Source of the DNA: Candidatus Omnitrophota bacterium | GTDB lineage: Bacteria; Hinthialibacterota; Hinthialibacteria; Hinthialibacterales; Hinthialibacteraceae | DNA: 58,757 nucleotides | Direction: 5' to 3' | Assembly: GCA_016934335.1 (NCBI GenBank) | Contig: JAFGTC010000218.1 | Coordinates: 1 to 58,757 of the forward strand | Shown: positions 9,349 to 18,596 of the stretch, piece by piece | How the letters are laid out: each line of letters opens with the position of its first letter | How positions within the stretch are numbered: position 1 is the first letter of the stretch | The notes under the pieces: generated by a model | Databases searched by the model: none | What the model was told of the DNA's origin: nothing | Seen by the model: only the letters and a program-made list of their open reading frames with translations | Program-made: the position numbers and the translations under genes

Positions 9349-10218
9349 TCATCCCAATTCAGGCCCGCTCAGGGCGTAAATCAATTCCGGTTTGCCCGGA
9401 TAATCGTTTTTCCCTTTATACATGCGAATAAAAGGCCTCTGCTGGTGAAATCCCATATTTTCCAGCATCGGGCGAACATACGGATTAGGCTCCAGAATAT
9501 CCACAAACACTCGCTGCGGCCTCCTTGTCTGCAATAAAGCCGCTAAAAGCCGCTTCGCTGTCTCCGGATCGTCCGCCGCCCAAGGGCCCACATGAAATGC
9601 ATTTGTCCCCTCGCGCGCCATAATATAGCCCGCCGCGCCGTCCTTCCCTCGCACCCAAAAACACGATTCGGGATAATAATGCAGATACGATTCGAGCACA
9701 GGCCGCCGTGAAGCGCCGAAAATCGGGGCGTCGTAGGCGTCGATTTTTTCCAAATCTTCCTGCGACAAGAAGCCGCACTGTTCATCATATTCATCTGAAA
9801 CGCTGATTTCTCCGCCTTCCAAGCGCGCGACGCCGTATTCGTCTTGAAATCCCAGGGTATCGTAGAGCATCTTCCCTTCGGGCGTGGCATCCAACTTGAC
9901 CGCCAACCCTCGATCCTCCAAATGTTCGATGCCCGCCTTGAGCAGCCGCGCTCCGATTCCCATGCGGCGGCATTCACGATCGACGATCACCATGGCCACC
10001 CAACCAAAACGATCTTCATAGGATATCGTGCAGGCCGTCCCTACTACGCGCCCGCCCTGCGTCGCGACAAAACATCCCCGGGCATCGTACGACAAGAACC
10101 GGCGCCAATCGGACAGCGTCTGATTCCAGCCAGTCTGTTCGCGCAGGCGCTGACAATCGGGAAAATCGGCCTCCCGCATATTTCGCAATTCGATAGAAGG
10201 ATTCAACGGGTTGTTCAT
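9349..10218 (-). CDS. GNAT N-acetyltransferase, two-domain
   Basis: This is a 289-residue protein. The N-terminal half (about residues 8-140) is a GNAT domain with the acetyl-CoA pyrophosphate loop RRMGIGARLLKAGIEHLEDRG near residue 85, following the beta-strand WVAMVIVD. The C-terminal half (about residues 145-285) resembles the Acetyltransf_18-type second domain that often follows this GNAT branch; SCFWVRGKDGAAGYIMARE and MLENMGFHQQRPFIRMYKG are typical. The acceptor substrate is unknown. It stands alone, convergent with the NUDIX gene and divergent from the GntR operon. Confidence 0.82.
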   Translation of the reverse strand: MNNPLNPSIELRNMREADFPDCQRLREQTGWNQTLSDWRRFLSYDARGCFVATQGGRVVGTACTISYEDRFGWVAMVIVDRECRRMGIGARLLKAGIEHLEDRGLAVKLDATPEGKMLYDTLGFQDEYGVARLEGGEISVSDEYDEQCGFLSQEDLEKIDAYDAPIFGASRRPVLESYLHYYPESCFWVRGKDGAAGYIMAREGTNAFHVGPWAADDPETAKRLLAALLQTRRPQRVFVDILEPNPYVRPMLENMGFHQQRPFIRMYKGKNDYPGKPELIYALSGPELG

Positions 10219-10298
10219 CGATTCATCTGCTCCTTTCAGAACGATCCACTATAATACATCCTCCTTCCCAAGAAAATTTTTTAAATTTTTAAAAAAAC

Positions 10299-10345
10299 TT
10301 GACACCCGATAGATATTGCATTACTGTACTATTTCAGTGATACAG
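10299..10345 (+). promoter_or_regulatory. Promoter and candidate GntR operator
   Basis: TTGACA (10299-10304), a 17-base spacer and TACTGT (10322-10327) form a plausible promoter about 80 bases ahead of the gntR gene. Overlapping the -10 box is an inverted repeat, CTGTA-N12-TACAG (10324-10345), whose arms match 6 of 8 when extended by three bases. A palindrome covering the -10 box upstream of a YtrA-type regulator suggests autorepression. The palindrome is seen; regulation is inferred. Confidence 0.45.
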
Positions 10346-10406
10346 ATTAACGACTTACGAATAGTCTCATAAAAAACAAAAACGCCGGGAAACAGGTTAA
10401 AGAATC

Positions 10407-10799
10407 ATGCTGATAACCATCGATCCAACCAACGGCGCGCCGATTTTCCAGCAGGTCGTCCAGCAGGTGAAATACAAAATCGCCGGCGGCGTCCTCAAGG
10501 AAGGCGATCAACTGCCTTCCGTGCGAGAACTAGCCGGGAAATTGCGCATCAACCCTAACACGGTAGCCAAAGCCTATGCGGAGTTGGAACGCGCCGGAAT
10601 CATCGTCACGCGGCGCGGCCTGGGATGCTACGTAGGCGACAAGTCGGTGATCATCAAGAAAAACGAGCGCTTGAAGATCGTTTCGCAGCACATCGAACGC
10701 GCCTTGATGGAAGCGTATCATCTGGATATTCCTCTCCACGAAGTTGAACAGTTGTTTCAACAAGAAATCGATAAAATTCAGAAAAGGAGGCAGTTATGA
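10407..10799 (+). CDS. GntR-family transcriptional regulator, YtrA type
   Basis: This 130-residue regulator has an N-terminal winged helix (residues about 8-78) containing LPSVRELAGKLRINPNTVAKAY, the typical GntR recognition region. A short C-terminal helical part of about 45 residues replaces the usual large ligand-binding domain. That short form is the YtrA subfamily, which usually controls an adjacent ABC transporter, exactly as found here. Its stop overlaps the start of the ATPase gene by 4 bases. It probably represses its own operon through the palindrome at 10324-10345. Confidence 0.9.
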   Translation: MLITIDPTNGAPIFQQVVQQVKYKIAGGVLKEGDQLPSVRELAGKLRINPNTVAKAYAELERAGIIVTRRGLGCYVGDKSVIIKKNERLKIVSQHIERALMEAYHLDIPLHEVEQLFQQEIDKIQKRRQL

Positions 10800-11713
10800 A
10801 TCCAGCCGCCATTGAACTGAAAAACTGCACCAAAACATTTCGCGGAAAAATCGCCGTCCATGATCTATCCCTGACCGTCGAACCGGGAACAGTCTACGGC
10901 CTGGTCGGCGACAACGGCGCGGGCAAAACCACTACCATCAAAATGCTGCTGGGATTGCTGCCTCCCAGCCGGGGAAGCGTCTCCGTACTCGGCTGCGATC
11001 CCCAAAAAGACCACGTGGAAATCATGAAGCGCACCGGCTATGTCTCCGAAAATCGCGAGTTGTACGACTGGATGACCGTATCCGAAATACTCTGGTTCAA
11101 TGCCCAGTTTTACTCAACATGGGACAACGACTTGGTGCAGCGAACGATGCGCTCGATGGAATTGAATCCCAAACAAAAAATCAAACACCTGTCGCGGGGC
11201 ATGCGCGCCAAAGTCGCCATGCTGTTGGCTATGGGGCATAAGCCGGATCTCCTGATTCTCGACGAACCATCCTCGGGGCTCGATCCCCTCGTGCGGCGTG
11301 AGATTCTTGAACACATCATCGCCATCATTCAAAGCGAAGGACGCACCGTCTTTCTATCGTCTCATCTCATAGATGAGGTGGAGCGAATCGCCGACCGTGT
11401 GGGGATCCTCTGCGATGGCGATATGATGCGTGACGAATCGCTGGACGCGATCAAAGAAACCAGCAAACGCATTCGGGTGGCCTGGAACGGCGACATGCCC
11501 GATCCAGGGCAATTCAAGAATGTACGGCGCATCGACCAATCCGGCCGCGAAGAAGCCTACTTCACGCAATGCTTCAACGACAATGTGCTCGATCAATTCC
11601 GCGAGCGCCATCCCGCCTCGCTGGAAGTCGAAGCCCTGGGCTTGGAAGAAATCGTGGTCGAGACCATTCGCGCACAAAAACATTTTTTGAAGTCTCTTGA
11701 GAAGGTGGGCTGA
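10796..11713 (+). CDS. ABC transporter ATP-binding protein
   Basis: This 305-residue ATPase of the ABC-2 type exporter class has Walker A GDNGAGKTT near residue 38, the signature LSRGMRAKVAML (the usual LSGGQ is degenerate), Walker B LLILDEPSSGLDP and the H-loop SSHLIDEVERI. After about residue 215 there is a C-terminal extension of about 90 residues, common in this YtrB/CcmA-like branch. It sits between the GntR regulator (4-base overlap) and two permease genes, forming one operon. The substrate is unknown; related operons respond to cell-envelope stress or antibiotics. Confidence 0.92.
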   Translation: MNPAAIELKNCTKTFRGKIAVHDLSLTVEPGTVYGLVGDNGAGKTTTIKMLLGLLPPSRGSVSVLGCDPQKDHVEIMKRTGYVSENRELYDWMTVSEILWFNAQFYSTWDNDLVQRTMRSMELNPKQKIKHLSRGMRAKVAMLLAMGHKPDLLILDEPSSGLDPLVRREILEHIIAIIQSEGRTVFLSSHLIDEVERIADRVGILCDGDMMRDESLDAIKETSKRIRVAWNGDMPDPGQFKNVRRIDQSGREEAYFTQCFNDNVLDQFRERHPASLEVEALGLEEIVVETIRAQKHFLKSLEKVG

Positions 11714-11757
11714 AGACAAATCGCAGCCAACCGAAACGTCCTTTCGGGAGAAGCATC

Positions 11758-14091
11758 ATGAACGAATCGATGAAAGCATTGAAAGCAATCTGCTGGAAGC
11801 AGTATCGCGAATCCCGCTGGATCATGCTCGCCGCATTGACCATCGCGATCGGCATCAGCCTCTGGCCCAGTCTTTCCCTCTGGAAAATATTCAATATCGC
11901 AAAATCGACGATCCAATTCAATGAAGGTTTTGATCTCATCACGGACTACCCGATTTTCTTGGGATTTTTTGGCTTTCTCCTGGCGGGCTTCTTCTTTCTC
12001 CCTCTCCTATCCATTGAATCGGAGCGCAAAACGCACGCGCTGCTGGCCGTAAAGCCGATATCCGCTGAAAAATGCGCCTTCTACAAAATCCTCACTGCCT
12101 TTGTCACGGCGCTTCTTCTCGTCTGGATATCCATTCTTTCCTTTTTCCTGATTTACCATTCGACTATAACCAGTTTAACTAACGTCCAAATCAATGCCGC
12201 CTATCCGCGATTATTCTTTCTCTACAACGGTTATGCTTTGCTGACTTTATTCTCATTCGGCAGTTTTTTTCTCTTCGCCTCCGCCTGCACAAACAACCGC
12301 TTCCGCAGTTTCGGGGCGGCGCTTTTAGGATTATTCGCGGGGATCGCATTTCTGATTTTATCTCACATTTTCATCCTCGAATCGCCTCCCAAGTTTCTTT
12401 TTCTGCAGAAAATTCTGCGCCTCTTCTTTTACGGATACAATATTTCCACGACCGCCGTTACCCTAACGGGCTGCGCAATTTTTATTCCGCTGGCCTTGGC
12501 GGTTTTCCGAATCCGGCTGTATCACAAACTTTATAATTGGCAAACCTACGCAGCCGTCTCTTTTTTCCTTCTCTTTCTCTTTACATCCGTCTCTCTCCTC
12601 AACCCGACTAACCGCGACTTGACTCTGAGAAGCATTTCGCCCGAATCGCTGGGGCCGGAAGCCCGCCAATTCGCTGATTATCTCGCCGCAAAAAAAATTG
12701 CCGAAGAGCAAACGTTGAATGCAGAAACAATCGCGCAAGGGCCCTATATCGTCTCGCTGATGGGAAACAGAGGCTATTTGCCTCAAGACCGAAAAAATCC
12801 CCAATATCTGAATTTGCGAATTCAAAAAATGGATGGAAAAGCGACGCCCCAATTGTTGTTCGACCGCTCGCTGCTGAAATGCTTCGCATCGGATGACGAG
12901 AGCCGCCTCGCTTCTTTTTCGGACTATGAAATCTTCTACCGGAGAGACGACTGGCGCCTTGCGGTCGCCCAACGCAGCGGAATCCTATCAGGAAAAATCA
13001 TACCGGGAAGAATCAAATTCGCTTATCCGATTCCCGGTTACGAAGAAGATGGAACATCCATAAGTCAAGAATCTTCCCCCGAAACTGATTATTTCTTCTT
13101 GGGCCGCTTCTCTCTTGATGATCCCGTCGCATTCACGCCCGTCAAACGCTGCGAACTGCATTTCATCGGCAAGAACGGAAAAGAAATCCAAAGGATCGAT
13201 TGCATCCAACCCGGCGTCTTTGCGAATGCGGATGTCGACAAAATCATCTCTTCGATTTCGGCGGAATATTTCTCAAAAGAATATAATGGAATAAAAAGCC
13301 AATCCGATTACTCGCTGGACGAATTGTGTTTGCAAAACAATGCTATCGCCGCCACTTTGGCTATTGGGCGTTTGCAAGGTTCTTTCCCCCGATGCCTGGA
13401 TATGAATCCAGATCTGGATCATTATCAGCAACATCGTCTTTTTGTTTTGAATTACCTTGCAGACGAAGCCTATAGATACTGGCGCACCATCTCCTGCTAT
13501 GATTTCTCCGATCCGGAAGTTGCGGCCGTCTATGTAGGGTCGGCAGACCGCAGCGCCGAACTATCCGGCACACAATCCCCCCTGAATTTCAACCCGCATT
13601 CCCAAACGGATCGTTTCGCCGTCGATGGAGACCGACTGGTTCACATCCTCTCGCATGACAACATCGACGAAATGATTGTCTTCGATATTTCCCAATTGGA
13701 TAACATCCATGTAATCTTAAGACGCACATTTCCCCGATGGCGGCAGTTGGGGAACTGGCCTGTCGCGCCGCCGTTCCTGCCCTACGCCAAAATGCAAATC
13801 GATGAGGGAAAACTGCTCATTCAATCCTCCCTAGGCGCATATGTGTACGAAATTCAAGACGATTATTCCTTAAAGAAAATCGCACGCAAAACCAATACGC
13901 GCATGGGGCCGGGGATCAAAGATTCGCGCCTGACGGACAGGCGATTGACCATTTATCTAAACGATATGTTCGCCCAGTATGAAATCGGGCGATCCGACTC
14001 GGCCGCCCCCATCCCCGACGGCTTCAATTATCTCATGTTCGGTCATGGTTGGACGTTGTCCCCGCCCTACGATGAAGAACAAATCCCGTAA
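11758..14091 (+). CDS. ABC-2 type permease with large soluble domain
   Basis: This is a 777-residue protein. The first about 285 residues are membrane-embedded, with six to seven predicted helices (for example FFGFLLAGFFFLPLL and AALLGLFAGIAFLILSHIF), as in ABC-2 permeases. The remaining about 490 residues contain no clear membrane helices and are rich in beta-type segments, such as DRLVHILSHDNIDEMIVFD and KLLIQSSLGAYVYEI, which could form a propeller-like extracytoplasmic domain. The start ATG 11758 follows the ATPase by 44 bases, with GGGAG upstream. The permease assignment rests on topology and context; the fold of the C-terminal half is a guess. Confidence 0.78.
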   Translation: MNESMKALKAICWKQYRESRWIMLAALTIAIGISLWPSLSLWKIFNIAKSTIQFNEGFDLITDYPIFLGFFGFLLAGFFFLPLLSIESERKTHALLAVKPISAEKCAFYKILTAFVTALLLVWISILSFFLIYHSTITSLTNVQINAAYPRLFFLYNGYALLTLFSFGSFFLFASACTNNRFRSFGAALLGLFAGIAFLILSHIFILESPPKFLFLQKILRLFFYGYNISTTAVTLTGCAIFIPLALAVFRIRLYHKLYNWQTYAAVSFFLLFLFTSVSLLNPTNRDLTLRSISPESLGPEARQFADYLAAKKIAEEQTLNAETIAQGPYIVSLMGNRGYLPQDRKNPQYLNLRIQKMDGKATPQLLFDRSLLKCFASDDESRLASFSDYEIFYRRDDWRLAVAQRSGILSGKIIPGRIKFAYPIPGYEEDGTSISQESSPETDYFFLGRFSLDDPVAFTPVKRCELHFIGKNGKEIQRIDCIQPGVFANADVDKIISSISAEYFSKEYNGIKSQSDYSLDELCLQNNAIAATLAIGRLQGSFPRCLDMNPDLDHYQQHRLFVLNYLADEAYRYWRTISCYDFSDPEVAAVYVGSADRSAELSGTQSPLNFNPHSQTDRFAVDGDRLVHILSHDNIDEMIVFDISQLDNIHVILRRTFPRWRQLGNWPVAPPFLPYAKMQIDEGKLLIQSSLGAYVYEIQDDYSLKKIARKTNTRMGPGIKDSRLTDRRLTIYLNDMFAQYEIGRSDSAAPIPDGFNYLMFGHGWTLSPPYDEEQIP

Positions 14092-14110
14092 GCGTGATAA
14101 GGAGATCATC

Positions 14111-14821
14111 ATGGAATGGAAACAGACCTTAGCCGTTTTATGGAAAGAATACCGTCAACTCCGATCGGTGTTTGCCGGTTTAATCTCAATCGTGTTCGTG
14201 CTCGCGTATCTCATATTTATATTAGGACCGGAAGAACAAAATTATATGGAACTTCAAGAAGTCTTTTCCGGCTTGCAATTCATGTTGTTTCTGCCCGCTT
14301 TGGCTTTCTTTTTCGGATGCGGCGCCCGCATGGTCGAAAGCGCCAACCGCTTGGAATCCTTTCTATATTTAAAACCCATGCTCCTCACCAAGCGCCTCTC
14401 GACTTATTTTCTATTCGGCCTTGCCGGTTGGTTCGTATGGCTGTTTTTTTATATTTTCATCCAGGTCGGCTTTTTCGGCATGGAAATCATTCGCCCGATC
14501 AAAAATATATCAACGGAAAATCTACATTTTAGTAATACTCTGGTCTCTTACTTTAATTTCACCATGCATTACTTTGCAGCTTATACCGTCACATTTTCCG
14601 CCGGGATTTTGCTACCCAACCTGTATTTTTGCGGCGGCATCAGTTTCGGCGCCTATTTCGGCTCGTTATACTGGATTGCTTCCGATAATGGGATGGGATT
14701 GGATTTGTGGAAATCCGAATTCCTCCCCCTATCGGTTTACATCCTGCTGATTCTCCCCATACCCATTCTTCTCTATGCGACGCTTCAAATCTATCGGCGC
14801 ATTCCTATGGGATGTCGCTAG
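14111..14821 (+). CDS. Second ABC transporter permease subunit
   Basis: This is a protein of about 236 residues with about six predicted transmembrane helices, starting MEWKQTLAVLWKEYRQLRSV; a similar amphipathic ALKAICWKQYRESRW start is seen in the preceding permease. Both fit the N-terminal coupling helix of ABC-2 permeases. I choose ATG 14111 because AAGGAG sits at the right distance and it follows the first permease by 19 bases; the longer frame from 13979 overlaps that gene. It lacks the large soluble domain of its partner, so the two permeases may form an asymmetric heterodimer. Confidence 0.78.
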   Translation: MEWKQTLAVLWKEYRQLRSVFAGLISIVFVLAYLIFILGPEEQNYMELQEVFSGLQFMLFLPALAFFFGCGARMVESANRLESFLYLKPMLLTKRLSTYFLFGLAGWFVWLFFYIFIQVGFFGMEIIRPIKNISTENLHFSNTLVSYFNFTMHYFAAYTVTFSAGILLPNLYFCGGISFGAYFGSLYWIASDNGMGLDLWKSEFLPLSVYILLILPIPILLYATLQIYRRIPMGCR

Positions 14822-14859
14822 TTCAAATGGCGGTTCAAGCGGCTTTGAAATCGACCGAC

Positions 14860-16302
14860 TTACCGGGGATTCGGCGGCGGCGCTTCTCCGGGTTGCATCA
14901 TCTCAATCGGCGCCGGCGGCGGCGAAGCAGATTTCTCCGGTATTCCGAAAATGTTATACCAAAGCCCCATGCCTCCTATGGTTAAACAGACATAAAAAAT
15001 AATCATGATGAACGTAAAGCCAAAGGATCGCTTAAAGAATAAATAAAACAAAAACAACTTAGCCAAAAATCCCGCTAACGCAAATAAAGAGAGGATCGCT
15101 CCCAACATCCCCAACACGTTATTGGCTATACTCATGACGGTGTTGATCGCAATGAATCCCATCACGACAAATGCGGCGCCGATGGCATCCAATCGCCATT
15201 CCTCGTTCCACGCCTTTCCCGGTTCGCAGATATTTACGAGAAACACGGCCAACAAGACGCAAAAATAATTAAAAATAAACGCCGGGATGATGTCGATCCA
15301 AACCGAGAGAAAACGTTTCAATGTCCAAGGATCGGGAGGCTTATAATAATGATAAGAATGCTCTCCGATTGTTTTTTCTCCTATGACGAATCGATAAGCG
15401 CGAAAATGATCACTGGGCGGCATATACAATTCCGGCTGCAGTTCCTCCGCCGGCTCCGTCGCCGCGAATTGAACGCTTTCAATGCGTAACTCGCAACGGC
15501 TGGGTCGATAGGGCGGATAGATGCCGGGAAACACAAAATCCATCGTCACGCCAGGCTTCCACGAATATACATCAAACCAGATGAATGTAACGTCTTTCCC
15601 GCTTTCAAATTGGAAAAAAATGGTGACGACGGCTTTTTCGATCGTGCGATTACCGGCATTCTCGACAGCGCCGCGTATCAAACCGGTATATCCCCGTCCC
15701 TGATGCTGCATCAATCCCATGCCGATCATATTCCATTCCACATCATGAAATCGAACGCTGCCGCCGTTCTCGCCGGCTTTGTTGACGATTTGTGCGGATT
15801 GAAACTTGGTTCCTATCACGCCGGCGAACCAAGAGTGCGCGAGGCCGATCAACGTCCCAGCGACAAGAAAGGTAGTCGTTAAAACGACTGTAATGCGCAT
15901 CCAAAATAACTGATGACAGTAACCGCACTGCCAGGAATCGACTGCGACCCGCTTATGACAATTGGGGCATTCTTTCTTTTTGTACTGAACCGGTTCTTTG
16001 ATCTCGAAATAGGTTCTCGCTAACGACGGCTGAATCTCTTCACCGGCTTGTCTTTGCCGCACGGACTGCAGGATTTCAGCGATTTCTTTATTAGACGCAT
16101 CGAGAACGGCCGCATGCTTCAGATGAATCTCCGCTTCATTGAACTCGCCGATTTCCGCCAGACATAATCCCAGCCAAAAAAGGATTTGCGGATCGTCGGG
16201 ATGGGCCTCCAATTCCCGTCGCAGCCGCACAAGCGCAGAGGGGTAATTATGCGACTCGATATGAAACTTGATCTCTTCGAATAGTTGATCATGACGACTC
16301 AT
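14860..16302 (-). CDS. TPR and zinc-ribbon membrane protein
   Basis: This is a 480-residue protein that I do not recognise as a named family. Residues 1-85 contain about two tetratricopeptide-like repeats. Residues 112-129 form a four-cysteine zinc ribbon, CPNC-x10-CGYC. A transmembrane helix follows at about 135-158. Residues about 165-330 look like an extracytoplasmic beta domain with an FxLYD-like flavour (GAVENAGNRTIEKAVVTIFF). At least three more membrane helices follow near the C-terminus. The tail is Pro-rich (PPPAPIEMMQPGEAPPPNPR). Convergent with the ABC operon; no neighbour suggests a function. Confidence 0.7.
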   Translation of the reverse strand: MSRHDQLFEEIKFHIESHNYPSALVRLRRELEAHPDDPQILFWLGLCLAEIGEFNEAEIHLKHAAVLDASNKEIAEILQSVRQRQAGEEIQPSLARTYFEIKEPVQYKKKECPNCHKRVAVDSWQCGYCHQLFWMRITVVLTTTFLVAGTLIGLAHSWFAGVIGTKFQSAQIVNKAGENGGSVRFHDVEWNMIGMGLMQHQGRGYTGLIRGAVENAGNRTIEKAVVTIFFQFESGKDVTFIWFDVYSWKPGVTMDFVFPGIYPPYRPSRCELRIESVQFAATEPAEELQPELYMPPSDHFRAYRFVIGEKTIGEHSYHYYKPPDPWTLKRFLSVWIDIIPAFIFNYFCVLLAVFLVNICEPGKAWNEEWRLDAIGAAFVVMGFIAINTVMSIANNVLGMLGAILSLFALAGFLAKLFLFYLFFKRSFGFTFIMIIFYVCLTIGGMGLWYNIFGIPEKSASPPPAPIEMMQPGEAPPPNPR

Positions 16303-16813
16303 CCGGTTCTACTCCCTATAACAAATGGTTGAAATAGATCATCCTGTTAAAGCATCCAATAAAGCCATGAAGGCTATATTCAATAAAACGAATGCGTTCT
16401 TAAATTGATGCAATCCGTCTCACTAATAACGAATTATTCTCAATTTCTCTGAATTTCAAGATAATGAATCATGGCGCGGCCATTGCGACCGGGTGATTGT
16501 CATAGCCTGTCTTTTTCGAATAGGGTACATCCTTCCTCCAAAATCGCCCCATGCCAACCGCCGCGTCTATCATTACATCTGACGATTTTCTGGTGTATGC
16601 GAGGATATCAAGCCGACGAAAAAGATAAAGAGAAAGCAGTGAAATCCGATAATATTATGTATGACTAGAATCAGATTGAATTGAATTTAAAGAAAACATG
16701 TTGCATTTTATTCAATTTTGCATATTATTTATAAATATTGTCACAATAAATACCACAAAAACATAGAGGGAGAAACCATTTTTTTCGATTCAGAAAATAG
16801 AGGGAATATATCG
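16303..16813. other. Intergenic region between divergent genes
   Basis: This region of about 510 bases lies between the TPR/zinc-ribbon gene and the HD-GYP gene. The right third is AT-rich and probably holds the HD-GYP promoter, though I see no clean -35/-10 pair. On the minus strand, a frame of about 60 codons from roughly 16655 to the stop at 16469-16471 has protein-like composition (ending NHPVAMAAP) but no start or family I recognise. It may be a gene remnant. Confidence 0.5.
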
Positions 16814-17731
16814 ATGAATATCTCCGATTTGGAAGAAATAAAAGAATCTCAACTCCCTTTAACCAAAAACATGAATCTGTATTTCGATTCGGGAAATAAT
16901 CAATTCGTTCTCTACAAACCGGCGGGAAAGCTCATTTCGGACATTCGATTGGATTCGAAGCGAGTGCCCATCCTTTATATTGACGTCAAAGACAAAAAGA
17001 AAATGGCCATCCTCGCTCAACGATACTACAACAGAGTTCTCGAGAAATCCATAAAAAATGGAAACCTCAATCAAGTTCGAAACATCTTGGTTCAAATCGT
17101 CGAGGACGTTATGACCGAGCCGCGCAGCGGGGCCTTGGATGTCATGCCGGAAACGATGGACATTCTAATTAAAAATTACGTGGATCAGCCGCAGAATTTG
17201 CGCGCTCTCGCTCAACTTTCCTTCAAAGACTACACAACCTCCATTCATTCCATCAACGTCATGGCCTATTCGATCGTCTATTGCATCCACGCAGGTTACA
17301 GCCTGGAAGACACGCTGAATATCGGGCTGGGATCTCTGTTCCACGACATCGGCAAAACCCAGATATCTTCTCGAATTCTTCGAGCGCCTCGAAAATTGTC
17401 GCCGGAAGAGTTTGAAATCATGAAATCCCATACGACCAAAGGCTACGATCTCATTTTGGACAGCAACCTCGATAAAAAAATGATCCAGGCGGCCGTTCTG
17501 CACCATCATGAGAAACTGGACGGAAGCGGTTACCCGAACAACATCTTCGATGTATCCGAATGCGGTCAAATTCTGGGAGTCATCGACTGCTACGAGGCCC
17601 TCACCAATGAATCGAGACCTTATCGCAATTCCATGAAGCCCATCGAAGCGCTTACTGTGATTAAAAGCGATGTGGAAAAAGAAAAACTCAATAAAAAGAT
17701 TTTCGAAAAATTCGCCTATAGTCTGGTGTAA
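16814..17731 (+). CDS. HD-GYP domain protein, likely c-di-GMP phosphodiesterase
   Basis: This is a 305-residue protein. The N-terminal about 115 residues are a DUF3391-like regulatory segment. The HD-GYP domain follows with HSINVM (about residue 145), the metal-binding HD in FHDIGKTQ (His177, Asp178), SHTTKGYD near 205, and HHEKLDGSGYP (about 231-241). The GYP motif marks a phosphodiesterase that degrades cyclic di-GMP, a second messenger governing motility and surface life. The frame is open upstream to a TTG at 16718, but GAGGG nine bases before ATG 16814 supports the shorter form. It lies 116 bases ahead of a prepilin-like gene. Confidence 0.88.
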   Translation: MNISDLEEIKESQLPLTKNMNLYFDSGNNQFVLYKPAGKLISDIRLDSKRVPILYIDVKDKKKMAILAQRYYNRVLEKSIKNGNLNQVRNILVQIVEDVMTEPRSGALDVMPETMDILIKNYVDQPQNLRALAQLSFKDYTTSIHSINVMAYSIVYCIHAGYSLEDTLNIGLGSLFHDIGKTQISSRILRAPRKLSPEEFEIMKSHTTKGYDLILDSNLDKKMIQAAVLHHHEKLDGSGYPNNIFDVSECGQILGVIDCYEALTNESRPYRNSMKPIEALTVIKSDVEKEKLNKKIFEKFAYSLV

Positions 17732-17847
17732 GCATTTTATACTTTCCTCGCCCGGCGCAAAGAAAAATCCGCCAGGAAGAAATAAAATTCTAGACAAATT
17801 ACGGTAAATCAAGCATGATAAACTCGACCATGTTTGGGGAGGATATC

Positions 17848-18504
17848 ATGCGAAGCCGGATGCATAACCAGAACAGCTCCTCTTGCGCATTCACCTTGAT
17901 CGAATTACTCATTGTCGTAGCGATTATCGGAATCTTGGCTGCGATCGCCGTTCCCAATTTTCTCAATGCTCAAATTCGCGCTAAAACCGCCCGCTGCTAC
18001 GCCGACATGAAATCCGTCGGAAACACCATCGAAATGCTGCGGCTGGATAAGGGCGTCCTTCCCGTAGACTGGTGGGACGACGATCTCGAAGCGGGTCACG
18101 AACGGCTGCGGACGGTGTTCAATATGGTTGGAGCGGGGCCCGATTTCGAAGCGCGCGGCCGCGGCGCCGTGCTCGCTCCACTGACCAGTCCCATCTCGTA
18201 TATGTCATCCATCCCCTACGATCCATTTCAGAAGCCCCCCGGGCACTACTATTACGTTGATAACGATCCCGAATTTGATGGAGACGATCACGATTTCCCG
18301 GCGTACAAAGATAAAACCGCCGAATACTACGGCAATACGCCCTTAAAATCCGGAGATTGGGCCTTGGGCGGCATTGGACCCGACAACGCCTGGTACGGCG
18401 ATTCGTGGACGGACGACATCTCGAATGCACGCGGCAGCAAATACGCCCCCAGCAACGGCCTCACCAGCCGCGGCGACATCATGCTGACCAATCGAGGCAT
18501 CTGA
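17848..18504 (+). CDS. Prepilin-type N-terminal methylation domain protein
   Basis: This 218-residue protein starts with a type IV pilin/pseudopilin leader: a short basic peptide, then CA/FTLIELLIVVAIIGIL, with Glu5 of the mature protein present. The residue before the cleavage site is Ala14 instead of the usual Gly. A long hydrophobic helix continues into AAIAVPNFLNAQIRAKTARCYADM. The rest (about 165 residues) is Trp-, Tyr- and Asp-rich and resembles the many type II-secretion-like pseudopilins of Planctomycetota-like bacteria. I choose ATG 17848 because GGGGAGG precedes it. The secretion or pilus machinery is not in this window. Confidence 0.85.
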   Translation: MRSRMHNQNSSSCAFTLIELLIVVAIIGILAAIAVPNFLNAQIRAKTARCYADMKSVGNTIEMLRLDKGVLPVDWWDDDLEAGHERLRTVFNMVGAGPDFEARGRGAVLAPLTSPISYMSSIPYDPFQKPPGHYYYVDNDPEFDGDDHDFPAYKDKTAEYYGNTPLKSGDWALGGIGPDNAWYGDSWTDDISNARGSKYAPSNGLTSRGDIMLTNRGI

Positions 18505-18596
18505 TTGATTGCCAAATATGGAATAATGGATGAATGCACAAAGAGGGAATCGAGGGGATGTCACTGAATTTCCAATTGCTTATCCGCGTTTGGCGA

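Noticed and set aside
10796..11713. ATPase of the giant-protein exporter
   Set aside because: It belongs to a GntR-controlled ABC-2 type operon with its own permeases and lacks the transmembrane domain fused to the ATPase in type I secretion ABC proteins.
16718..16813. TTG start extending the HD-GYP protein by 32 residues
   Set aside because: The upstream part is AT-rich and low in coding character, and GAGGG precedes ATG 16814 at nine bases.
17165..17812. Minus-strand open frame of 215 codons opposite the HD-GYP gene
   Set aside because: The plus-strand HD-GYP motifs are unambiguous; the opposite frame is a shadow.
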